This document shows positions 7,494 to 16,165 of a stretch of 36,926 bases of DNA, piece by piece. A program made the position numbers and the translations under genes. Origin of the DNA: Oscillospiraceae bacterium (lineage in GTDB: Bacteria; Bacillota; Clostridia; Oscillospirales; Ruminococcaceae); contig JALFVE010000012.1 in assembly GCA_022787085.1 (NCBI GenBank), positions 1 through 36,926 of the forward strand, given 5' to 3'. Each line of letters opens with the position of its first letter. Position 1 is the first letter of the stretch. Under the pieces are notes generated by a model, which made no database searches, had not been told where the DNA came from, and saw nothing but the letters and a program-made list of their open reading frames with translations.

Positions 7494-8441
7494 ATGACAG
7501 AAAGACCCTCGGATAAAAATCCTGCGATCGCCGCTCTTATCGAGAATACCGAAAAAATAATCGTGGGTAAAAGAAGAGCCATTGAGCTTGTTATTACCGC
7601 AATGCTCACAGGCGGACACGTTCTTATCGAGGACGTTCCCGGAGTGGGAAAGACACGCCTTGTTTCGGCTATCGCCCGTTCCTGCGGCGGCAGCTTCGGC
7701 AGGATACAGATGACTCCCGACATTATGCCCTCGGATATTACGGGCTTTACTATGATAAACACATCGGGGGCGGGGGAATTCAGAAAGGGTGCCGCTTTCT
7801 GCAATTTCCTGCTTGCCGATGAAATTAACCGTGCCTCGCCGAAATCTCAGTCTGCTCTCCTTGAGATTATGGAAGAGGGTCAGGTGAGCCTTGACGGCGA
7901 GATATATCCTCTTCCCAAGCCATTTATGGTGCTTGCCACACAGAATCCCGTTGAGACCTACGGCACCTATCATCTGCCCGAGGCTCAGATGGACAGATTT
8001 GTTATGAAGATAAGCATGGGCTATCCCGACAAGGCGGACGAGCTTTCCATTCTGGCTAAAAATGAAAGCAGCCTTTCTCCCAAGTCTCTTGAGCCTGTTA
8101 TCTCTTGCCAGGACATCATGTCACTTATGGAAAAAGCAAGACTTGTAAGGTGCAGCGAGAATATAAGTAAATATATTATCGAGCTGGTAAATGCCACCAG
8201 ACAGGCGGAGCATATAAAGCTGGGAGTCAGCCCCAGAGGCAGCATTGCTCTTTATAACACCGCCAAGGCATACGCTCTCATTTCGGGCAGAGCCTATGTT
8301 ATCCCCGATGATGTGAAGCTTCTGGCTCCCTATGTTCTTGCTCACAGGATAATACTTACCCCTAAGGGAAGATCTCTCTGCGGAAGTCCCGAGGGTGCCG
8401 TGAATATGCTTCTGTCTCAGGTGCCCGTTCCTGTGGAATGA
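7494..8441 (+). CDS. MoxR-family AAA+ ATPase
   Basis: MoxR ATPases act as chaperone-like machines that mature or activate partner proteins, often together with DUF58 and VWA proteins. Walker A is seen in VPGVGKTRL (residues 48-56), Walker B in LLADEINRA (106-114), and sensor 1 in LATQNPVETYGTYHLPEAQMD split by the usual MoxR signature. The length of 315 is typical. GGAGG lies ten bases before the ATG. The DUF58 and transglutaminase genes follow with a 4-base gap and a 4-base overlap, which is the classic MoxR/DUF58/TgpA arrangement. Confidence 0.95.
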   Translation: MTERPSDKNPAIAALIENTEKIIVGKRRAIELVITAMLTGGHVLIEDVPGVGKTRLVSAIARSCGGSFGRIQMTPDIMPSDITGFTMINTSGAGEFRKGAAFCNFLLADEINRASPKSQSALLEIMEEGQVSLDGEIYPLPKPFMVLATQNPVETYGTYHLPEAQMDRFVMKISMGYPDKADELSILAKNESSLSPKSLEPVISCQDIMSLMEKARLVRCSENISKYIIELVNATRQAEHIKLGVSPRGSIALYNTAKAYALISGRAYVIPDDVKLLAPYVLAHRIILTPKGRSLCGSPEGAVNMLLSQVPVPVE

Positions 8442-8445
8442 CGCT

Positions 8446-9684
8446 ATGAAGATGAAATTTGCGAAAATAAAGCCCGTTCTGGAGAGCTTTGTTAATTATG
8501 CCGCAGCGGTTGCCCTGTCGGTGATATTCGCTCTCTATCTCAGCGGACGGGTGGGCTGGTTTCTGGTGGCAGCTTTTGTGGGAGCGCCTGTTCTGTCCGT
8601 TCTGATGACGCTTATATTCGTCCGCAGGATATACGTTTCCTGCGACACCGATCCTCTGATAATGTGCAAGGGCGATTCCTTCGATCTGACGGTGAATATT
8701 ACAAACGGCACCTTCCTCCCCACGCCGCCTGTGCTTGTCGATATGTCCGACACTCCTGCGGTTACGGCGGGGAACAAGCTATGCACCGTTTCGGTAATGC
8801 CCTTTGATACCGAAAGCGTGACCATTTCCTACAAGGCAAGGATAAGCGGTCCCGGGGAGATAGGCGTTAAAAGCGTCAGGGTATCGGATTATTTCGGGCT
8901 GGTTTCCTTTGATTTGAAAAGCGCTGATCTTGATTCGCTCAGATTTACGGCTTCGGTCATTCCGGATATTCCCGAGGTGAGCTTTGATGACCCTGCGGTT
9001 TCAAAAGCGGCGGAGCTTTCGGCATTTTCCGATGACAGCGAGGATTCTGCGGAAAGCACAGGCTTTTCCTTCGGCGGCTTCCCCGGATTTGAAAACAGGG
9101 ATTATATCCCCGGAGATCCCATCAGGCGGATCAACTGGAAGCAGTCCGTTAAGCGGGGCAGGCTTCTTGTGAGAAAGGATGATGAGACTGCCTGCTCATC
9201 TGTTTCGGTCATCCTTGACAGCGTTTTCGACAAGGAAAGGGCATTTTTCCCCGCTGTGGCGGCGGACGGCAGATATGAGGGTGCGGATATGTCTGAGCTT
9301 CCCTTTCTTATGGCTCAGAATGCTGCGGAGCAGACACTCGGCTTTGTCAGGGCTTTTATTCTGAGAAATTATTCGGTGAGCTGCTTTATAATGGGCAAAA
9401 ACGGCTGGGAATGTTTCCCTGTTTCGGATGAAAATGACATGACCGCCATCAGGACAGAGCTTGCTTCCTACAGCTTTCAAAGCTCGGGGAACCGTTTTCC
9501 CGAGGAGGAGCTTAAAAATCAGAAGGGAAGCGTTTGCCTTTTCTGCACTCCCTATTTTGACGAGGAGCTGGAGAGTATTCTTTCGGCAGTCGGGGGAGAG
9601 GGCAAGGGCGCTTTGCAGACGGTCATTTATTCCGCCGCAGAGTCTCCCCGAATTTCTTCGGTGAAGGGGGGAGATGCTCAGTGA
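8446..9684 (+). CDS. DUF58 domain membrane protein
   Basis: The 412-residue protein has two N-terminal membrane helices (about residues 17-60), a beta-rich middle and the DUF58 signature ENRDYIPGDPIRRINWK followed by SVKRGRLLVRKDDE. DUF58 domains are related to VWA domains and are regularly the partner of MoxR ATPases. The start lies four bases after the MoxR stop, and the stop overlaps the next GTG start by four bases, so translation of all three is likely coupled. Substrate and role are unknown; work on homologues points to the cell envelope. Confidence 0.92.
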   Translation: MKMKFAKIKPVLESFVNYAAAVALSVIFALYLSGRVGWFLVAAFVGAPVLSVLMTLIFVRRIYVSCDTDPLIMCKGDSFDLTVNITNGTFLPTPPVLVDMSDTPAVTAGNKLCTVSVMPFDTESVTISYKARISGPGEIGVKSVRVSDYFGLVSFDLKSADLDSLRFTASVIPDIPEVSFDDPAVSKAAELSAFSDDSEDSAESTGFSFGGFPGFENRDYIPGDPIRRINWKQSVKRGRLLVRKDDETACSSVSVILDSVFDKERAFFPAVAADGRYEGADMSELPFLMAQNAAEQTLGFVRAFILRNYSVSCFIMGKNGWECFPVSDENDMTAIRTELASYSFQSSGNRFPEEELKNQKGSVCLFCTPYFDEELESILSAVGGEGKGALQTVIYSAAESPRISSVKGGDAQ

Positions 9685-11951
9685 AAGAGAAAATGACTGA
9701 ATTTTTCAAAAGCCGCAGTCGGGAAATTCTTCCCTTTGCGCTTTCCTCGGTAATGAGCATCGGAGTTTTTTCGGTTTACTCCATACCCTTGTTTTCCTTC
9801 TGGACGGCGGGTATTCTGATTTTTACCGCTGCAATGTTTTTACTCTGCAATTTCACAAACAAGCACAGGCTTGCAGGCGGTATCATGATAGCCTTTCTTG
9901 CTTTTTTCCTGCTGAGAACTTTTTTCACTCTCGTTTTCGGCTATGACTGGGGAGAGGGCTTTCAGCGGTGGTTCCTTACAGGTGCGGAGGAGGCGGAGAC
10001 GCAGACGGAATATCTACTTGCTCTGATGGTGAGCTTTGTTCCGTTTTTTGCGGTTTCGGTCTATTATTTCTCCTGCGTGCTTTATCGGATGTCCTTCCTG
10101 ACACTTGTGAGCATTATTCCCTTTGCGCTGTCTGTCAAGGTGCTGACGGATATCAATAACGTTTATATCGCTCTTACTGCTATGCTGAACATCGCTGTGC
10201 TGATGACCTGTCTCAGGGAGGAGCGCAGCAAGGGCAGGATAACTGCGGGAAACAGGGCTTCGGTTTTTTCGGCGGCGGTTTTTGCTTTTGTTCTGCTTAT
10301 CGTTTCCGCTCTCATCCCCAAGGAATCCGAGGCAAGATATTACGATGAATTTGAACGGCTTTTCATGGATTCCTCAAATAATCGGAGACTGAGCGATTAT
10401 TCGGTTTTCAGCGAATTTTCTGGTGGTCCCGACCTGTTCAGAAATTATTCCAATAAATATCTTTATATGCTTTACGGGGACGAGCCGCCCTATTTCAAGC
10501 GGCAGACCTTCGATCTCTACGATTACGATAATCTGCGGTGGTACAGCGACCCCGATTACAGTGAGCCCTTCTGTCTCAATGACGAATGGGCAGAGGAGGC
10601 ACGCAAGCGCAGCCTTGAAAAGCTGAGAAGCGCTGTTATTGCGGCAGACGGCTATTCCGAGGGCTTTATCGCAAAATACAAGCTTTCAAAGCTTGCGGAA
10701 TACGGGAACTTCAAGGATGAACTTAAAATAATGAACGTGGTTCCCGAGAATTTCGGGGCGGTTTATTATCTCGCTCCCGCAAGAGCGGTGAGCATTATCC
10801 CGAACACAGGACGGGATATGATCTATGTTACCCGAGGGGGCGTTTTCCGAAACAGGGAGCTGCCTCATGAGCCCGATCTCTCATATCAGGTGGTTTATTA
10901 CGATGAATTTCTGTCCAGATATTACTGGCTTGAGCTGGGGGGAGCGGATTTTGACAATGACGAGTGTTATGAAATGCTTTCCGAGCTTTGCGATATCCTG
11001 ATTGAAAACAACGACCCTCTTTATGAAAATGCCGAGGCTTTCCTGAATGTCCACACAGCGGCGATGGATTACCGCACTTCCGAATATGAAGAAAACACCG
11101 AGGAAATTCCCCCGAAAATAAAGGCATTTGCCGAGGAGATAACCGAGGGGCTTCAGTACGACTGGCAGAAGGCGGAGGCTCTCCAGATATATTTCAACAC
11201 AAACGGCTATATCTACGACCTTAATTATATTCCCGCAGATCCGTCTGTGGAATATTTCCTCTTTGAAAGCAAGCGGGGAAGCTGCACCCATTATGCCACC
11301 GCATTTGTGCTGATGGCTCGCTCACTGGGACTTACTGCCCGATATACCGAGGGCTATTCGCCCGATATCACAGGCAGGGATAATGTCTTTTCCGTTAAGG
11401 ACAGCTGCTCTCACGCATATCCCGAGGTGTATATCCAGAATATGGGCTGGATAGTTTTTGAGCCTACCGTTGCGGGGGATTACGCTCATAATCCCGAGAC
11501 GGAAGCCAATATGGGCTTTGAAATGAAAATTGATTACAGCCTTGTATTTGTTATCTGCGTTATCTCGGGAATAATGCTCTTTCTTGCTCTGGCGGCGATC
11601 CTGTTTTTGCCCGCTGCGGCGGAAAGACACTTTGTCCGCAGAATAGGCAAATTCCCTCCCGAGGAATGTATCAGGCAGGTTTATCTTAGATTATCCCGCA
11701 AAATTTCCGTTGGCATCATTAAAAATCCTCGGGCTATGACTCCGTTTGAGCTGGCTTCTGAGCTTGAAAGGCTTACAGGCTGCGAGACGGATAATTTTGC
11801 ATTTATTGCGGAAAATGCTCTCTTTGACCAAAATGCCGACCCTGCGGGAAAGGCTGCCGCCATTGCCGCATATGAGAATATCAGAGCCGCTGCAAAGGCT
11901 TATTTGAAGGAGCAGAAAAGGCTCAGAAGAATCGTTCGGAAAGGAAGATAA
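9681..11951 (+). CDS. TgpA-like transglutaminase-domain membrane protein
   Basis: The 756-residue protein has several N-terminal membrane helices (roughly residues 15-215), a large extracytoplasmic region holding a transglutaminase-like core, one further membrane helix (about 615-640) and a cytoplasmic tail that resembles DUF4129. The predicted catalytic residues are Cys535 in RGSCTHYAT, His578 in SHAYPEVYI and, in the position usually held by Asp, Glu594 in VFEPT; the Glu form occurs in many clostridial homologues. Start is GTG at 9681 overlapping the DUF58 stop. The cysteine-protease-like core could crosslink or cut cell-surface proteins, but no substrate is evident. Confidence 0.92.
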   Translation: MKEKMTEFFKSRSREILPFALSSVMSIGVFSVYSIPLFSFWTAGILIFTAAMFLLCNFTNKHRLAGGIMIAFLAFFLLRTFFTLVFGYDWGEGFQRWFLTGAEEAETQTEYLLALMVSFVPFFAVSVYYFSCVLYRMSFLTLVSIIPFALSVKVLTDINNVYIALTAMLNIAVLMTCLREERSKGRITAGNRASVFSAAVFAFVLLIVSALIPKESEARYYDEFERLFMDSSNNRRLSDYSVFSEFSGGPDLFRNYSNKYLYMLYGDEPPYFKRQTFDLYDYDNLRWYSDPDYSEPFCLNDEWAEEARKRSLEKLRSAVIAADGYSEGFIAKYKLSKLAEYGNFKDELKIMNVVPENFGAVYYLAPARAVSIIPNTGRDMIYVTRGGVFRNRELPHEPDLSYQVVYYDEFLSRYYWLELGGADFDNDECYEMLSELCDILIENNDPLYENAEAFLNVHTAAMDYRTSEYEENTEEIPPKIKAFAEEITEGLQYDWQKAEALQIYFNTNGYIYDLNYIPADPSVEYFLFESKRGSCTHYATAFVLMARSLGLTARYTEGYSPDITGRDNVFSVKDSCSHAYPEVYIQNMGWIVFEPTVAGDYAHNPETEANMGFEMKIDYSLVFVICVISGIMLFLALAAILFLPAAAERHFVRRIGKFPPEECIRQVYLRLSRKISVGIIKNPRAMTPFELASELERLTGCETDNFAFIAENALFDQNADPAGKAAAIAAYENIRAAAKAYLKEQKRLRRIVRKGR

Positions 11952-12010
11952 GTTTGAAAATCAAGGATTTTCAAACCGAGTTTTGTTTTTCGGCGAAAAC
12001 CACAAAACTC
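11952..12010. repeat. Two adjacent intergenic hairpins
   Basis: First hairpin: GTTTGAAAATC (11952-11962) pairs perfectly with GATTTTCAAAC (11966-11976) over a 3-base loop. Second hairpin: GAGTTTTGT (11978-11986) pairs perfectly with ACAAAACTC (12002-12010), and its 15-base loop can fold further. They fill the gap between the transglutaminase stop and the ribosome binding site of the next gene. Neither is followed by a T run, so simple termination is unlikely; a processing site, RNA stabiliser or dispersed palindromic repeat are alternatives. Confidence 0.75.
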
Positions 12011-12032
12011 TCACGAAAGGATGGTCATAATA

Positions 12033-12824
12033 ATGAAAAATGATTTCTGGGAAGCCTCAAAGGAGCACTGCGCTGTTATTACGGGCGCAAGCTCGGGAAT
12101 TGGTGCCGAATTTGCAAGGCTGCTCGGCAATATGGGCTGCTTTCTCATATTGTCGGGCAGAAATGAAAAGGCGCTCGAAAAGCTTCGGGACGAGCTTGGA
12201 AGGGATAACTGCGTTATCATTCCCGCAGACCTTTCCGATGTGAGAAGCTGCATCGACCTTTTTGCAAGGTCGAGAAAATACAAGCCCGATATCCTCATAA
12301 ACAACGCAGGCTTCGGGCTTTACGGCGAATTTACCGAGACATCACTCTCAAAGGAGCTTGAGATGATCGACGTGAACGTCAAGGCTGTTCATATTCTTTT
12401 CAAGCTGTTTCTGAAGGAGTTTACAAAGCAGAACAGGGGGTATATTTTAAACGTTGCCTCCACCGCAGGTCTGCTCCCCGGTCCTCTTATGAGCACCTAT
12501 TATTCAACTAAAAGCTATGTTATCAGGCAGACTCAGGCGGTTTATGAAGAGCTCAGACGAAGAAAAAGTGCGGTTCATGTTTCCGTTCTCTGCCCCGGTC
12601 CCGTAAGCACCGAGTTTAATGCAAGGGCGGGCGTTGAGGGCTTTATTAAGGGAATTTCTCCCCGCTGCTGCGCTGCTTACACCATCTCAAAAATGAAGCA
12701 GAACAGGCTGATGATCATTCCCACTGTCAAAATGCAGCTGGCAATGACGGCGGTGAAATTTGCTCCGCTATGCCTTGCCTGCGCTGTTTCCTACACGCTT
12801 CAGAGTGGCAAGAAGCAGATCTGA
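12033..12824 (+). CDS. Short-chain dehydrogenase/reductase (SDR) family
   Basis: The 263-residue protein carries the classical SDR pattern: cofactor motif TGASSGIG near the N-terminus, NNAGFG, and the active-site YxxxK in YYSTKSYV preceded by a Ser in NVASTAG. It is most like the YqjQ/DltE-type of general oxidoreductases; the substrate cannot be told. I chose the ATG at 12033 because AAAGG lies about 12 bases upstream; the in-frame ATG at 12021 directly abuts that site and could not use it. It follows the transglutaminase gene after the two hairpins and is closed by a strong terminator. Confidence 0.92.
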   Translation: MKNDFWEASKEHCAVITGASSGIGAEFARLLGNMGCFLILSGRNEKALEKLRDELGRDNCVIIPADLSDVRSCIDLFARSRKYKPDILINNAGFGLYGEFTETSLSKELEMIDVNVKAVHILFKLFLKEFTKQNRGYILNVASTAGLLPGPLMSTYYSTKSYVIRQTQAVYEELRRRKSAVHVSVLCPGPVSTEFNARAGVEGFIKGISPRCCAAYTISKMKQNRLMIIPTVKMQLAMTAVKFAPLCLACAVSYTLQSGKKQI

Positions 12825-12829
12825 TTATT

Positions 12830-12868
12830 TCTCCCGCAAAGAAAAAATTTGCTTTGCGGGAGATTTTT
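12830..12868 (+). terminator. Strong rho-independent terminator after the SDR gene
   Basis: A perfect 12-base stem TCTCCCGCAAAG (12830-12841) / CTTTGCGGGAGA (12852-12863) is followed by five T. It ends the MoxR-to-SDR transcription unit and isolates the sigma factor gene downstream. Confidence 0.92.
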
Positions 12869-12958
12869 ATGCAGGTGTATTTATAAAATATTCATAATAT
12901 ATTTACAAAATAATGCCATAAAATCATCATTCTAATATCGTAATTTATTTGAAAACGG

Positions 12959-12982
12959 TCAGGCAGATATTTATCTGTCAGG
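12959..12982. promoter_or_regulatory. Palindrome flanked by TCAGG direct repeats before the sigma factor
   Basis: CAGATA-TT-TATCTG (12964-12977) is a perfect palindrome bracketed by TCAGG at 12959-12963 and 12978-12982, just upstream of the ribosome binding site AGGTGGGG. It could be an operator or a leader hairpin that controls translation of the sigma factor. The AT-rich stretch from 12870 to 12958 contains no promoter I can defend. Confidence 0.4.
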
Positions 12983-12995
12983 TGGGGTGAAGTTA

Positions 12996-13550
12996 ATGAC
13001 TGAAAGCAGTTTTGCCAAAAACATTGCTCTGATCACTCAGGGCGATATGCAGGGGCTTAAAGCAATTTATGAGGAATACGGCAAAATGATATATTCCTCG
13101 GTGCTGAGCCTCTGTCGGGATACTCATACGGCGGAGGACGTTACATCCGAGTTCTTTCTCAGGCTGAAAACCGCGGCTTCGGTTTACAGAGAGGGCTTGG
13201 GTCACAAAAAATGGCTCCTTATTTCCGCAAGAAATCTGGCTATTGATATCCTGCGGAAAAAGAGCCGTGAAATTCCCTCAAGCGCTTCGGACGGGGACGA
13301 GGAAAGTCACCCCCTTTCGGATATCCCCGACAGCATGGACGCTGAGGGAATGGTTACGTCCCGCATGGCTGCCTGTCAGCTTCTTATGTCCCTCCCCGAG
13401 GACAAGCGGGAGGTCGTCCATCTGAAAATATACTGCGGTCTGACCTTTTCCGAAATTGCCGACCTGCTGCGAATACCTGCGGGAACGGCGGCGTGGCGTT
13501 ACAGCCAAGGGATAAAACAGCTCAGAAGGCTTTACAAGGAGGTGCTGTAA
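12996..13550 (+). CDS. ECF-type RNA polymerase sigma factor
   Basis: The 184-residue protein is a sigma-70 family factor with only regions 2 and 4. Region 2 is seen around HTAEDVTSEFFLRL and KKWLLISARNLAIDILRKK, and region 4 around LPEDKREVVHLKIYCGLTFSEIA with a helix-turn-helix continuing to the C-terminus. I chose the ATG at 12996, seven bases after AGGTGGGG; a GTG three codons earlier overlaps that site. The stop overlaps the next ATG (TAATG), so the downstream membrane protein is translationally coupled, as expected for a sigma / anti-sigma pair. Confidence 0.93.
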   Translation: MTESSFAKNIALITQGDMQGLKAIYEEYGKMIYSSVLSLCRDTHTAEDVTSEFFLRLKTAASVYREGLGHKKWLLISARNLAIDILRKKSREIPSSASDGDEESHPLSDIPDSMDAEGMVTSRMAACQLLMSLPEDKREVVHLKIYCGLTFSEIADLLRIPAGTAAWRYSQGIKQLRRLYKEVL

Positions 13551-14482
13551 TGAATAAGGATTTCGAAAAAGATTACATAGATTCTGCAGATTCATCAGCC
13601 CCCGATATGGATATGCTCTGGGATAAAATATCTTCTTCCGAGTCTGCCGATACGGATATCACCCCATTCGTATCTGCCGTCAAAGAATGTGAACGCTCCC
13701 GTTCTGCTCCGAAAAGTAATGCTTTCAGGACCTTTGCCGCTGCAGCTGCCGTTTTCGCCGCAGCTATATTCGCTGTATCGGCGCTTTCGGATAACATGGA
13801 TATCGCTAAGTCCGAGACTGCCTTTCCTGCCGCTGACAGCTATTACAATGAAAATGACATTGATGCTGCAATGGAGGAGTGCGAGGCGGCGGAGGATGAT
13901 CTCGTTTATGCCGCTATGGGCTGGGATTTCAGCGATGATCTCAACGCTGAGGAAAATCAGAGCTATCTCTCTCTGAACCTTGCTTACACCGAAAGCAGTG
14001 TTTACACTGCAATGTCCCGAAACACCGATGAGGAGGAATTTTTCGTCGAGGACAGCGTTCTTTCGGAAACGGACTTTTTCCTTGACGGGGAAATTATTGA
14101 CGCTGAGCCTTCCTCTGACGGCGGCGTTAAATATACCGTCAGGGTAATTCATGCGGTTTCCGATGAGGACAGGACTTTTTCCGATACCGAGACGGTTTAC
14201 TCCTATTCGCCCTATGCTCTGCGAAACGGCAGGGAATATCTGCTGCCTGTCAGCGAGGATAACGGACGTTACACGGTTATTTTCGACAATGCTCCTCAGA
14301 TAGAATTTACCCTTGACAGGCAGCTCGTCTGCCACAACGGCTGGAAAACCCTTTCCGAAAACGGTGTTTACATTGAGTATCCTCAGACCTATCCCGATGA
14401 TTTCTTTTACGACCGAATGAATCTTGCCGCAGAAAGCTCCCTTGAAAAGCTTTTTGACAAGTGGGAAAGCCTGCGGGCATGA
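13550..14482 (+). CDS. Single-pass membrane protein, probable anti-sigma factor
   Basis: The 310-residue protein has a cytoplasmic N-terminus of about 65 residues, one membrane helix (AFRTFAAAAAVFAAAIFAVS), and a long acidic extracytoplasmic domain. That topology and the one-base overlap with an ECF sigma factor suggest an anti-sigma role, but I see no zinc-binding HxxxCxxC motif, so this is inferred from context. AAGGAGG stands eight bases before the ATG at 13550. An upstream in-frame start inside the sigma gene was rejected. The next gene begins 21 bases after the stop. Confidence 0.75.
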   Translation: MNKDFEKDYIDSADSSAPDMDMLWDKISSSESADTDITPFVSAVKECERSRSAPKSNAFRTFAAAAAVFAAAIFAVSALSDNMDIAKSETAFPAADSYYNENDIDAAMEECEAAEDDLVYAAMGWDFSDDLNAEENQSYLSLNLAYTESSVYTAMSRNTDEEEFFVEDSVLSETDFFLDGEIIDAEPSSDGGVKYTVRVIHAVSDEDRTFSDTETVYSYSPYALRNGREYLLPVSEDNGRYTVIFDNAPQIEFTLDRQLVCHNGWKTLSENGVYIEYPQTYPDDFFYDRMNLAAESSLEKLFDKWESLRA

Positions 14483-14503
14483 TTCCCGAAAGGATTTGAT
14501 TTT

Positions 14504-16147
14504 ATGACAATGAAAAGAACAAAGCTTACCCGAATGATATCTGCTCTTTCTGCTCTTGCTCTCCTTACCGCCTGCGGAAGTTCTGCCGATATGGATACAG
14601 CTTCCGGAGAAAACGGTATGACTCAGCTTCGCCCCGAAACGACCGCCGCAAACAATTACGAGACACGCCCCGAGACAATGCCCGCATATGATATGGGTCA
14701 GCTTCAAGGGGCGGAGGGAGCTGTTGAGATCCCTGCCGAGGAATACAACTACATAGAGGAAAACGGCTATACTGCAGTATCTTCTGCGCCGCTGTCAACC
14801 TTTTCAGCAGATGTTGACACGGCTTCATACACCAATATCCGCCGAATGATATATGACGGCTATGATGTTCTCCCCGACGCTGTGCGCATTGAGGAGATGA
14901 TAAATTATTTCGATTATCATTACTCAGACCCCGATGGAAATGAGCCATTCGCCGTTCATGCGGAGCTTTCAGACTGCCCCTGGAACAAGGACACTCAGCT
15001 TCTTATGATAGGCATTAACACCAAAAGCACAGACACTCTTCTTGAGGACAGAGAGCCTATGAATCTGGTTTTTCTCATTGATGTGAGCGGCTCCATGTAC
15101 AGCGCTGACAAGCTGCCGCTGGTTCAGAAGTCATTTTCAATGCTTACCGATAATTTAAGCTCAAGAGACAGGATCTCCATTGTCACCTATGCAGGCTCGG
15201 ACGAGGTCGTTCTTGAGGGTGCGGACGGAAATGACAGAGATAGGGTGCTTGATGCGATCAACAGCCTTGAAGCGGGCGGCTCCACTGCGGGTGCTGCGGG
15301 CATTTGCACTGCCTATGACATTGCAGAGAAATATTTCATTGAGGGCGGCAACAACAGAATCATTCTTGCCACGGACGGCGATCTTAATGTGGGAATTTCC
15401 TCCGAATCCGAACTTACTAAGCTTATTGAAGAAAAGCGGGAGAGCGGTGTTTTCCTTTCGGTTCTTGGCTTCGGCTCGGGTAATCTCAAGGACAACAGGC
15501 TTGAGGCGCTTGCCGATCACGGAAACGGCAATTATTCCTATATCGACAGCGAACGTGAAGCTAAAAAGGTTCTCGTTGACGAAATGAGCGGCACTCTTTA
15601 CACTGCCGCAAAGGACGTTAAATTCCAGCTGGAGTTTAATCCTGCAAACATCAAGGGCTACCGTCTTATCGGCTACGAGAACAGGAAGATGGCTGCCGAG
15701 GATTTTGACGATGACACCAAGGATGCGGGCGAGATAGGCGCAGGTCACAGCGTTACCGTTCTTTACGAGCTGGTTCCCGTTGACAGTCCCATGGAGATAG
15801 GCTCCGAGCTTAAATATTCCTCCGAGAGCGGCGGCAAGAAGGGCGATGAGCTTCTTACGGTGAACATTCGCTACAAGGAGCCTGAGGGCAGCGAAAGCAG
15901 GCTTATTTCCTATCCCGTTCTGAGCTCCCTTTACAGAAAAACAGGCTCGGAGAATTTCACCTTTGCCGCAGGTGTGGCGGAGTTCGGTATGCTTCTGAGA
16001 AACAGCAGCTATATCGGTGATATCTCCTATTCAAACATTGCCACTCAGCTTTCAGAATATGATTATCATTCGGACGAGTTCAAGGACGAGTTTATTTATC
16101 TTGTGAACACCATGAAGCGCAGGGCGGGCAATTATTATGATGACTGA
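14504..16147 (+). CDS. von Willebrand factor A-domain lipoprotein (YfbK-like)
   Basis: The 547-residue protein starts with a lipoprotein signal peptide; the lipobox LLTAC puts the lipidated cysteine at residue 24. A YfbK-type N-terminal segment (FSADVDTASYTNIRRMI, then IEEMINYFDYHY) precedes the VWA domain. Its metal-ion-dependent adhesion site is seen as DVSGSM starting at Asp193, with a later TDGDLNVG, so metal binding should be intact. A C-terminal DUF3520-like part follows. It should sit on the outer face of the membrane. Its place behind a sigma factor and probable anti-sigma factor suggests a sensor or effector of envelope stress, though that is inference. AAAGGA precedes the ATG. Confidence 0.92.
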   Translation: MTMKRTKLTRMISALSALALLTACGSSADMDTASGENGMTQLRPETTAANNYETRPETMPAYDMGQLQGAEGAVEIPAEEYNYIEENGYTAVSSAPLSTFSADVDTASYTNIRRMIYDGYDVLPDAVRIEEMINYFDYHYSDPDGNEPFAVHAELSDCPWNKDTQLLMIGINTKSTDTLLEDREPMNLVFLIDVSGSMYSADKLPLVQKSFSMLTDNLSSRDRISIVTYAGSDEVVLEGADGNDRDRVLDAINSLEAGGSTAGAAGICTAYDIAEKYFIEGGNNRIILATDGDLNVGISSESELTKLIEEKRESGVFLSVLGFGSGNLKDNRLEALADHGNGNYSYIDSEREAKKVLVDEMSGTLYTAAKDVKFQLEFNPANIKGYRLIGYENRKMAAEDFDDDTKDAGEIGAGHSVTVLYELVPVDSPMEIGSELKYSSESGGKKGDELLTVNIRYKEPEGSESRLISYPVLSSLYRKTGSENFTFAAGVAEFGMLLRNSSYIGDISYSNIATQLSEYDYHSDEFKDEFIYLVNTMKRRAGNYYDD

Positions 16148-16165
16148 ACAGGCGGAGGCTTTTAT

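Noticed and set aside
13595-14707. Open frame of 370 codons on the minus strand
   Set aside because: It lies opposite the probable anti-sigma gene and the start of the VWA lipoprotein, and has no recognisable protein pattern or translation signals.
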